Assembly (NCBI GenBank): GCA_964415245.1
Contig: CAYQAJ010000198.1
Location: 1 to 9,770, forward strand
Source: CAYQAJ01 sp964415245
GTDB taxonomy: Bacteria > Planctomycetota > Planctomycetia > Pirellulales > Pirellulaceae
DNA length: 9,770 nt
Reading direction: 5' to 3'
Shown one piece after another: positions 1 through 4,962 of this stretch (positions are counted from its first letter, which is position 1; each line of letters opens with the position of its first letter). The notes beneath the pieces were generated by a model. The model was not told the DNA's origin, searched no databases, and saw only the letters and a program-made list of their open reading frames with translations. The position numbers and the translations under genes are program-made.

Positions 1-446
1 TGATTGCCGACGGGCATCATCTTCCCGCGGCGGTGGTCAAGTCGATGGTGCGGGCCAAGACGCCGTCGCGGTGCGTGCTGGTAAGCGACGTGACGTCGCT
101 CGCCGGCATGCCGCCGGGACGATACGAAACGGGGCTCGGCGCGATTGAGGTGCTCGACGACGGTAAACTGGTAGTGGCGGGTCAGCGCGATATCCTGGCT
201 GGTGCGTCGCTGCCGATTTCGTACTGCGTGGCCAACGTGATGCGATTTGCCGGCGTGCGGCTGAAGACAGCCGTCGAAATGGCGTCGACGCGGCCGGCAC
301 AGCTCATCGGGCGGCCGCCGGGAAAGCTCGAAGTGGGCGCCGCAGCCAACCTGGTGCTGTTCGACATCCCCGATGAGAGCAGCCGCGAACCGCTGGACGT
401 GCGGACAACGGTCAATTCCGGCCGGGTGGTATTAGGAGCGGTGTAA
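1..446 (+). CDS. nagA: N-acetylglucosamine-6-phosphate deacetylase-like amidohydrolase, C-terminal part
   Basis: This is the 3' part of a gene that begins before the window; the reading frame is open from position 3. The expected role is cytoplasmic removal of the acetyl group from N-acetylglucosamine-6-phosphate in amino-sugar catabolism and cell-wall recycling. The visible part starts with IADGHHLP, which matches the histidine-containing strand of NagA-type amidohydrolases. It continues with VLVSDVTSLAG, whose Asp sits where the catalytic Asp of the family lies (usually TDA in NagA). The stretch LAGASLPISYCVANVMR then corresponds to the typical 'LAGSxLTMxxALRN' segment. After it come MASTRPAQLIG and a C-terminal small beta domain ending in VGAAANLVLFD. 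The TAA stop is at 444-446. About 147 residues are seen, against roughly 380 for the family. The metal-binding N-terminal half is outside the window, so substrate is inferred; another amidohydrolase specificity is possible. Confidence 0.75.
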   Translation, partial: IADGHHLPAAVVKSMVRAKTPSRCVLVSDVTSLAGMPPGRYETGLGAIEVLDDGKLVVAGQRDILAGASLPISYCVANVMRFAGVRLKTAVEMASTRPAQLIGRPPGKLEVGAAANLVLFDIPDESSREPLDVRTTVNSGRVVLGAV

Positions 447-657
447 CGTGCGTTTCGACATGGTGCAGCACGAAACGACGGCCGAAAACCGCGCGTGATG
501 CCCCGATCGGGGGGAACGAAGCCACGTCGTTGGATGGCCTCGAAAAAACGGCCGAAACCTGCGTGGGATTTGCAATTCGACCCACTTCGGCGGTAAGTTA
601 ATGGGCTGGGGGAATCGCTCAGACGCATTCCAGGAACCGCATTTAAGGAGCATGACC
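447..657. other. Intergenic region without a gene
   Basis: I see no coding sequence in these 211 bases. They hold a perfect 12-base palindrome, CCCCGATCGGGG (501-512). There is also an imperfect direct repeat: a segment at 471-490 resembles 541-560, both containing ACGGCCGAAA. A weak promoter-like pair, TTGCAA (570-575) and TAAGTT (594-599) with an 18-base spacer, could serve the downstream gene, but the -10 match is poor. An in-frame ATG at 601 would extend the downstream gene by 19 residues and is not preferred. Confidence 0.4.
645..650 (+). promoter_or_regulatory. Ribosome binding site deciding the start at 658
   Basis: AAGGAG lies 7 bases upstream of the ATG at 658. In-frame ATGs at 601 and 652 have no usable Shine-Dalgarno sequence; the one at 652 is only 1 base from this site. 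The start at 658 also puts the Tat motif near the N-terminus, as expected. Confidence 0.75.
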
Positions 658-2217
658 ATGTCGCGCCACAATCGCCGCGAGTTTCTCAGTACGGTCGGAC
701 AGGGGATGCTCATCGCCAGCGTCGGCTACGCGACCGCCATGGACCTGGGCCTGGCACGCGCGCTGGCCGAAGAAGAACCGGAGGCTCTCGACTTCGGGCC
801 GATGGAGAAGCTGGTGGCGCGAATCCAGGAGACGCCGCCGGAGAAAATCCTTCCCTGGGCCGTCGGGCTGATGGAAGAGGGCACGTCGCTCAAGCGACTG
901 GTAGCCGCGGCCGCGCTGGCCAACGCCCGCACCTTCGGCGGCGAGGATTACGTCGGCTTCCACACGCTGATGGCGCTGGGCCCCTGTCTCGACATGGCAA
1001 AGCAGCTTCCCAGCGATCGGTCGGCGCTGCCCGTGCTGAAGGTGCTCTATCGCAACAGCACGCGGCTGACGGAACAAGGTGGCCGCTCGCAGGAGGTGCT
1101 CAAGCCGGTGACTGCAGAATTGGCCCGCGACGCCGACGGCGGCGACGCCATACGCGAGGCGGTGCATCGGCAGGACGTCGACGCTGCCGAGAAGGCGCTG
1201 GCCGCGCTGGTCAAGCGCGACGGCGTCGAAGCGTACAACGACCTGTTGCTCACCGTTGAGGAAGCGACCGAGGTACACCGCGTGGTGTTGGCCCATCGTG
1301 CGTGGGACATGATGGAGCTGGTGGGCCGCGATCATGCGCTGTCGATGTTCCGCCAGTCGCTACGGTACTGCGTGCGAAACGAGGGGTCCAGCGCCAAGTA
1401 CTTCGAGGAGCCCCGCACACTGCTGCCGAAGCTGCTCGACCAGTTCAAGCTGGTGGGCAAGGCGGCCGGCACGCGCGTGGGCGACGATGCGTGGGTCGAG
1501 GAGATGAGCCGCACGTTGTTCGAGTCGACGCCGCCCCAGGCGGCCGAAGCGGCGGCTGCGGCGCTGGCCGATGGCATCGCGCACGAATCGCTAGGCCAGG
1601 CGATCGCGGTGACGGCCAACCAGTTGGTGCTCCGCGACTCTGGACGGCGTGAAGGGCAGACGGCGGCCAACAAGCCCGTCGGAAGCGTACACGGCGACTC
1701 GATTGGCGTGCATGCCTGCGACTCGGCCCATGCTTGGCAGGGGATGGCGCGGATCAGCAACCAGCGCAACTCGGTGGCCTGCCTCATTCTGGCCGCGTAC
1801 CAGGTGGCCAAGGACCGCGTGAACCGCGGCGGCGACTTCCTCAACTGGGAGCCGCGCCCCTACGAGGCCGACCTGGAAAAGATCGAGACCCGCGACGCCA
1901 AGTCGCTGCTCACCGCGCTGGACGGCGCCATCCGCGAGCAGAATCAGTCGCAGGCCTGCGCCGTGGCGCATCGCTACGGCGACCTGGGCCACTCGGCCAG
2001 CGACCTCTTGAACGTTCTATTGCACTTCGCCACCAGCGACGACGGCGCGCTGCACCACGAGAAGTTCTACCGCACCACGACCGACGAGTTTGCCGCGCTG
2101 AGCGAGAAATTCCGTTGGCGGCAGCTTGTGGCCCTGGCCCGGGTCACGGCCAGCGGCTACGGCCAACCCGCCCCCGGCTACGCCGAGGCCTGCGGCCTGC
2201 TGAACGTGAAGGCGTGA
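658..2217 (+). CDS. Tat-exported histidine-rich protein of unknown function
   Basis: The product has 519 residues. It begins with a twin-arginine signal, with NRREFLSTVGQG at residues 5-16 followed by a moderately hydrophobic stretch and a likely cleavage after ALA near residue 38, so it is probably exported folded. The rest appears almost entirely alpha-helical and Ala/Leu-rich. Histidines cluster in separate places: FHTLM (His102), VHRVVLAH (His207, His213), DHAL (His226), VHGDSIGVHACDSAHAW (His345, His352, Cys354, His358), AHRYGDLGH (His438, His445), and LLHFATSDDGALHH (His456, His466, His467). Such spacing, with nearby Asp and Glu, would suit a metal or cofactor site, and Tat export fits a cofactor-loaded protein; this is inference. 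The His-in-helix pattern distantly recalls questin-oxidase-like proteins, but I cannot assign a family. The gene has its own ribosome binding site and seems to be a single-gene unit ending in hairpins. Confidence 0.85.
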   Translation: MSRHNRREFLSTVGQGMLIASVGYATAMDLGLARALAEEEPEALDFGPMEKLVARIQETPPEKILPWAVGLMEEGTSLKRLVAAAALANARTFGGEDYVGFHTLMALGPCLDMAKQLPSDRSALPVLKVLYRNSTRLTEQGGRSQEVLKPVTAELARDADGGDAIREAVHRQDVDAAEKALAALVKRDGVEAYNDLLLTVEEATEVHRVVLAHRAWDMMELVGRDHALSMFRQSLRYCVRNEGSSAKYFEEPRTLLPKLLDQFKLVGKAAGTRVGDDAWVEEMSRTLFESTPPQAAEAAAAALADGIAHESLGQAIAVTANQLVLRDSGRREGQTAANKPVGSVHGDSIGVHACDSAHAWQGMARISNQRNSVACLILAAYQVAKDRVNRGGDFLNWEPRPYEADLEKIETRDAKSLLTALDGAIREQNQSQACAVAHRYGDLGHSASDLLNVLLHFATSDDGALHHEKFYRTTTDEFAALSEKFRWRQLVALARVTASGYGQPAPGYAEACGLLNVKA

Positions 2218-2220
2218 GCG

Positions 2221-2243
2221 TGGGGCAGACATTCCTGTCTGCC
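2221..2243. repeat. Planctomycete-type interspersed hairpin repeat
   Basis: GGCAGACA (2224-2231), TTCC loop, TGTCTGCC (2236-2243) form a perfect 8-base stem with a 4-base loop, starting 6 bases after the stop codon at 2217. The TGGGGCAGACATTCCTGTCT wording is one I associate with a family of short repeats scattered between genes in planctomycete genomes, often mis-called as peptides containing GQTFLSA. That recognition is from general knowledge and was not searched. It may also act as a terminator for the upstream gene. Confidence 0.65.
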
Positions 2244-2265
2244 AAGCGTGGCATTGCTGGAACGG

Positions 2266-2287
2266 CGCGCTACGTTCGAGTAGCGCG
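2266..2287. terminator. Hairpin between convergent genes, probable bidirectional terminator
   Basis: CGCGCTAC (2266-2273), loop GTTCGA, GTAGCGCG (2280-2287) form a perfect 8-base GC-rich stem. On the + strand it is followed by the T-rich TGCCTTCTTGCTCGTT. It lies between the stop of the rightward gene (2217) and the stop of the leftward toxin gene (2302). There is no uninterrupted T tract, so intrinsic termination is likely but unproven. Confidence 0.5.
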
Positions 2288-2301
2288 TGCCTTCTTGCTC
2301 G

Positions 2302-2671
2302 TTAGAATGGCAGCACACGAACGCGCGACTTTCTCGCGTCGACGACGACGATCGCTCCCGCCGCCAATGCGGCATCATATTGACGCAGCGCTGTAATGAC
2401 CGTCGGGCCCACGTCTTCGGGCAAAACATTTTGGCCACGTAGTTGCAGTACGCTCGGTCCGGTTGCGTGTGTTAGCGCGAGCGTGGTCCCGAAATCCAAG
2501 TCGTGAGTGAACACCACGTGAGTGTTGGCGAGCGCCCACGCCATAATTACCGCGTCTTCGGCACGCGGGTCCCCCAACTGTGGACCAATGAACGGCCGAC
2601 CAGCCGTGGCGCGCAAGCTCGGAAACCCACTCTTCCGAGAGATTCATGTCGACAACGAGTTGCACGCTCAT
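2302..2671 (-). pseudogene. DUF5615 PIN-like toxin, split by a frameshift
   Basis: This gene encodes a DUF5615-type PIN-like protein, a presumed RNase toxin of a type II toxin-antitoxin pair. It is in two frames. From the ATG at 2671 the first frame gives MSVQLVVDMNLSEEWVSELA and on to HWSTVG, containing the N-terminal Asp and the DxNLS motif of the family. A second frame gives GDPRAEDAVIMAWA, then FTHDLDFG with the conserved acidic residues, and runs to the stop at 2302. They meet at a run of five G on the coding strand (CCCCC at 2571-2575). Removing one G restores a continuous protein of about 122 residues; as read, the first frame continues off-family for 98 residues in total, to a stop at 2375. 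The start overlaps the stop of the DUF433 gene as ATGA, so the two are translationally coupled. This could be a true inactivating mutation, a sequencing or assembly error, or, less likely, programmed +1 frameshifting. Confidence 0.8.
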
Positions 2672-2895
2672 TGAGCAACCAGCGGCACTTCGCGCTCCTC
2701 GAGCCGCCACGCGGCGTAGGCAAGCGCGGCATCGATGTCTTCGGCCTCAAGGTGCGGGTAAGCTTGCAGAATGCGCTCGCGAGACTTGCCGCTGGCCAGT
2801 AATCCCAGAATAGTACCGACCGTAATGCGCAAACCACGAATACAGGGTTTCCCCCCCATAACCGCGGGATTGAGGGTAATACGTTCAAACTGCAT
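2668..2895 (-). CDS. DUF433 family antitoxin
   Basis: The 75-residue product matches the DUF433 pattern: an N-terminal FERITLNPAVMGGKPCIRGLRITVGTIL followed by a helical segment with SGKSRERILQAYPHLEAEDIDAALAYA. DUF433 proteins are usually the antitoxins of DUF5615 PIN-like toxins, combining a winged/helix-turn-helix DNA-binding fold with toxin neutralisation; that is family knowledge. The start at 2895 is chosen because GAGGAG lies 7 bases upstream (2903-2908) and because MQFERI is the usual beginning. An upstream in-frame start at 2910 would lack this site. The stop overlaps the toxin start by 4 bases. The gene begins 18 bases after the end of the upstream antitoxin-like gene, so the three genes form one operon. 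The reading frame is intact. Confidence 0.87.
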   Translation of the reverse strand: MQFERITLNPAVMGGKPCIRGLRITVGTILGLLASGKSRERILQAYPHLEAEDIDAALAYAAWRLEEREVPLVAQ

Positions 2896-2913
2896 GGAAC
2901 ATCTCCTCAAGAA

Positions 2914-3135
2914 TCACGGGGAGCCGCGAGATTCGCCACGTAGTTGCTCCCAGGGAACGGCTCCTTCCCAGTCGCCTGATCGCCGTTGGAGTTCCGCCTC
3001 GAAGTCTGGATCGTCAACCGACCACCCCGGCGCGTCGCCAGGCAAATTTTCGAGCAAGCGCCCCACGATCAACATGCGATCGTCTTCCGACAATTGAAGG
3101 GCTGCGTCCAGAATCTCATCACGGCGGGCTGACAT
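2914..3135 (-). CDS. Addiction module component, unstable-antitoxin family
   Basis: The product has 73 residues. The pattern of an N-terminal helix (EILDAALQLSEDDRMLIVGRLLENL), then the Asp-rich DDPDFEAELQRRSGDWEGAVPW, fits the 'putative addiction module component' family (Unstab_antitox), which is common in planctomycetes. Members normally sit immediately before a RelE/ParE-type toxin gene and neutralise it. Here no such toxin follows; the next gene 18 bases downstream is the DUF433 antitoxin. The ribosome binding site GAGGA (3145-3149) lies 9 bases upstream of the ATG at 3135. It is the first gene of the leftward operon and has a good promoter candidate upstream. It may be an orphan antitoxin whose toxin was lost, or it may work with the genes that follow. 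Confidence 0.8.
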   Translation of the reverse strand: MSARRDEILDAALQLSEDDRMLIVGRLLENLPGDAPGWSVDDPDFEAELQRRSGDWEGAVPWEQLRGESRGSP

Positions 3136-3174
3136 GTCGTTAATTCCTCACCCAGGCCGACGTGTAGTGTTGTC

Positions 3175-3182
3175 TGGGCCCA
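3175..3182. promoter_or_regulatory. Palindrome at the expected transcription start of the antitoxin operon
   Basis: TGGGCCCA is a perfect 8-base palindrome just downstream of the predicted leftward transcription start (about 3184). An operator at this place would fit the autoregulation usual for toxin-antitoxin operons, but the site is short and its function is inferred. Confidence 0.3.
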
Positions 3183-3190
3183 CAGGGGGC

Positions 3191-3220
3191 ATTTTACCAC
3201 TCCGCCCATGGATGAGCCAA
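3191..3220 (-). promoter_or_regulatory. Probable sigma-70-type promoter of the leftward antitoxin operon
   Basis: Read on the minus strand, TTGGCT (3220-3215) and TAAAAT (3196-3191) are separated by 18 bases. This gives a transcription start near 3184 and a leader of about 49 bases before the ATG at 3135. It is one of the clearest promoter matches in the window. It overlaps the alternative start codon (3208) of the divergent XRE gene, which argues against that start. Confidence 0.5.
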
Positions 3221-3264
3221 TCTCGCCTTCACTTGATGGGTCTAGCCGCTGGATTACCTTATCA

Positions 3265-3636
3265 ATGGGAAAACCTTCTTCAACCACTAGGAAACGTAGT
3301 ACTCGTAACCGCAGGCTCACGCCCGAGGAAGCCGCTCGGTACAAGGCGGTAAGCAACCGCGTTGCCGAGGAACTGCCCAATTTGATCGTCCGCCATGAAG
3401 AGCGCATGGCAAGCCTCGATCAGCTTGAGGCGCTACTGCGGCAACTGAAGGCCGCGCGTGAGGCGAAGGGCCTAAGCCTTGCCGACTTGACAGATTTGAC
3501 CGGCATGGATCGCTCGGCCTTATCCAAGCTCGAAACGGGCCAGCGCCCGAACCCCACCGTGGAAACCCTCGTTCGCTATGCCGAAGCAGTGGGCAAGCGC
3601 CTTGTCGTCTCGCTGGCCGAGGCTCAGGGAGAGTAG
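3265..3636 (+). CDS. XRE-family helix-turn-helix regulator, possible orphan antitoxin
   Basis: The product has 123 residues from the ATG at 3265. The N-terminal part is basic (TTRKRSTRNRRLTPEEAARY) and is followed by a helix with EELPNLIVRHEERMASLDQLEALL. An XRE/Cro-type domain follows at about residues 58-120: LRQLKAAREAKGLSLADL, TDLTGMDRSALSKLETG, then RPNPTVETLVRYAEAVGKRL. This is a DNA-binding protein of the type found as HigA-like antitoxins or stand-alone repressors. No HigB/RelE-type toxin gene is adjacent. An in-frame ATG at 3208 would add 19 residues, but those are compositionally unlike the rest and lie over the divergent operon's promoter. Neither start has a Shine-Dalgarno sequence. 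The gene diverges from the antitoxin operon and could regulate it across the shared intergenic region; that is inference. Confidence 0.82.
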   Translation: MGKPSSTTRKRSTRNRRLTPEEAARYKAVSNRVAEELPNLIVRHEERMASLDQLEALLRQLKAAREAKGLSLADLTDLTGMDRSALSKLETGQRPNPTVETLVRYAEAVGKRLVVSLAEAQGE

Positions 3637-3671
3637 GATTCGCCAATTCAACTGAACCCTCGTCCCGCTGG

Positions 3672-3697
3672 GCGCACTAAGATAGAAGGGAGTGCGC
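3672..3697. repeat. Inverted repeat with 7-base arms
   Basis: GCGCACT (3672-3678) and AGTGCGC (3691-3697) are perfect inverted copies separated by 12 bases. The element starts 35 bases after the XRE gene's stop. No T tract follows, so it looks more like a dyad binding site than a classical terminator, though it could still form a hairpin in RNA. Confidence 0.4.
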
Positions 3698-3704
3698 AAA
3701 TGCC

Positions 3705-3726
3705 GGCGGACAATGCACTTTCCGCC
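3705..3726. repeat. Inverted repeat with 6-base arms
   Basis: GGCGGA (3705-3710) and TCCGCC (3721-3726) are perfect inverted copies around a 10-base centre, 7 bases after the previous dyad. They are followed by the palindrome CTCCGGAG (3726-3733). The function is unknown; in a GC-rich genome short dyads can arise by chance. Confidence 0.3.
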
Positions 3727-3767
3727 TCCGGAGAAAGTTTGATAGACTGCAATCGGCGTCGCTGGTA

Positions 3768-3797
3768 GCATTGCCACCGAGCCAGCATTGCAACCGA
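3768..3797. repeat. Tandem direct repeat of 13 bases upstream of the Tat gene
   Basis: GCATTGCCACCGA (3768-3780) and GCATTGCAACCGA (3785-3797) match at 12 of 13 positions with a 17-base period. CAATCGG at 3750-3756 is an inverted match to CCGATTG at 3794-3800, which overlaps the second copy. The repeat lies 28-57 bases before the ATG at 3825, a place where a regulator could bind. No convincing promoter is visible beside it. Confidence 0.35.
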
Positions 3798-3824
3798 TTG
3801 TCCCCCAGCGCAAACCGGCCACCC

Positions 3825-4877
3825 ATGAACACGCAATTATCCCGACGCGGCGCACTGAAGACGATGGCGGCCTTGGCGGGCAGCGCGGTCCTGGCCGACC
3901 GGCTCGGCCGACCGGTGCGCGCCTCGCGGATGAATCCCAAGTGGGAAAGGGCGATGGACGCCGGGCTGCAGTGGGTCGCCCGAACCCAGTCGAAGCTCGG
4001 CCACTGGACGGCCAGCAACTTTCCCACGGCCATGACTGCCCTGGCGGGCACGGCACTCGTCAGCTCGGGATCGACCGCGGTGCAAGGCCCCTACGCCAAG
4101 AACATTCGCCGGGCCGTCGACTACCTCGTCACCAAGTGCCGCGACAACGGCCTCATCGGCGACCCCCTGACCGACAACCGCTACACGTACGGCCATGGCT
4201 TCTCGATGCTGCTCCTCTCCCAGGTGCTCGGCGAAGAAGAAGACGCCGACCGGCGGCAGGAGCTGATCGACATCTTGACAAAGGCCGTCGAGTTCAGCGC
4301 GTTGGCCCAGACCGAGTCCGGCGGCTGGGGATACGTCAGCGCCAAGGACGGCAACAACTTTGACGAAGGCTCGACCACGATTACGCAGGTGCAGGGACTG
4401 CGCGGCTGCCGCAACGCGGGCATCCCGGTTCCCAAGGAGATTATCGATAAGGCCAAGGAGTACATTTACAACTGCAAGAACTCCGACGGGGGAATCTCGT
4501 ACAGCTCGCGTAATCGGGGCAGCTCGCGGCCTGCCATTACCGCTGCCGCGCTGGCCGCGCTGTTCAATGCGGGCGACTACGACAGCGAGCAGGTGCCCGA
4601 TATGCTCGAGTACTGCAAAAAGAACCTGTACACCATCGCCGGAGGCGCCCGCGCCTTCGGCCACTGGCATTACACCTACCTCTACTACTCGCAGGTGGTT
4701 TACCGGCAGGGCGACGACGAGTGGGAGCCGTTCCGCGATAAGCTCTACGACAAGATCATTACCGAGCAGACGAGCGAAGGAAACTGGACCGGCAACATCG
4801 GCCCTATCTACGTCACCGCCTGCAACCTCATCATGTTGCAGCTCGATAAGGCGTTCCTGCCGATTTACCAGCGGTAG
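3825..4877 (+). CDS. Tat-exported prenyltransferase/squalene-cyclase-like repeat protein
   Basis: The product has 350 residues. A twin-arginine signal is at residues 5-33, with LSRRGALKTMAALAGSA; the Phe of the usual SRRxFLK motif is Ala. The mature part shows repeated helix pairs ending in Gln/Gly/aromatic motifs of the prenyltransferase/squalene-oxidase repeat type: QSKLGHW (55-61), QTESGGWGY (162-170), NSDGGISYS (219-227) and QTSEGNW (315-321). These build an (alpha/alpha)6 barrel. I see no DXDD motif, the catalytic acid of squalene-hopene cyclases, so a true triterpene cyclase activity is unlikely. The protein is also much shorter than the roughly 630 residues of those enzymes. Its job outside the cytoplasm is unknown. 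The start at 3825 is chosen for the Tat motif; no Shine-Dalgarno sequence is visible, and an in-frame ATG at 3771 would bury the signal. It ends convergent to the CobA-HemD gene. Confidence 0.87.
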   Translation: MNTQLSRRGALKTMAALAGSAVLADRLGRPVRASRMNPKWERAMDAGLQWVARTQSKLGHWTASNFPTAMTALAGTALVSSGSTAVQGPYAKNIRRAVDYLVTKCRDNGLIGDPLTDNRYTYGHGFSMLLLSQVLGEEEDADRRQELIDILTKAVEFSALAQTESGGWGYVSAKDGNNFDEGSTTITQVQGLRGCRNAGIPVPKEIIDKAKEYIYNCKNSDGGISYSSRNRGSSRPAITAAALAALFNAGDYDSEQVPDMLEYCKKNLYTIAGGARAFGHWHYTYLYYSQVVYRQGDDEWEPFRDKLYDKIITEQTSEGNWTGNIGPIYVTACNLIMLQLDKAFLPIYQR

Positions 4878-4907
4878 GAAAGCAGGAACAACGTAGTGCG
4901 TTGACCT

Positions 4908-4956
4908 CGTTCCCAGGCTCCGCCTGGCAACGCCCTGTCTGGCCGGCTCCGCCGGC
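4908..4956. repeat. Two planctomycete-type hairpins between convergent genes
   Basis: The first hairpin has arms CGTTCCCAGGC (4908-4918) and GCCTGGCAACG (4922-4932) around TCC, pairing at 10 of 11 positions. The second has GCCGGC (4942-4947), TCC, GCCGGC (4951-4956). Both use the same three-base TCC loop. The CGTTCCCAGGCTCCGCCTGG wording is one I know as a very common interspersed repeat of planctomycete genomes; this was not searched. The pair lies between the stop at 4877 (+) and the stop at 4963 (-) and may terminate transcription from both sides. Confidence 0.65.
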
Positions 4957-4962
4957 GCTCCC

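Noticed and set aside
2218..2396. Apparent peptide containing VGQTFLSAKRG after the first Tat gene
   Set aside because: It is the translation of the interspersed hairpin repeat running past the stop at 2217, read in the wrong frame; such peptides are common mis-annotations of this repeat.
2503..2802. Open frame of 99 codons on the + strand across the toxin and DUF433 genes
   Set aside because: It is antisense to two recognised genes, has a biased composition and contains no domain.
3134..3352. Small open frame of 72 codons overlapping the start of the XRE gene
   Set aside because: It covers the divergent promoter region and runs out of frame into the XRE gene; there is no ribosome binding site and no toxin-like motif.
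2221..4956. The two hairpin-repeat sites as ends of a mobile element enclosing the toxin-antitoxin block
   Set aside because: The two sites belong to different repeat types, there is no transposase or integrase between them, and no matching terminal repeats or target duplications are visible.
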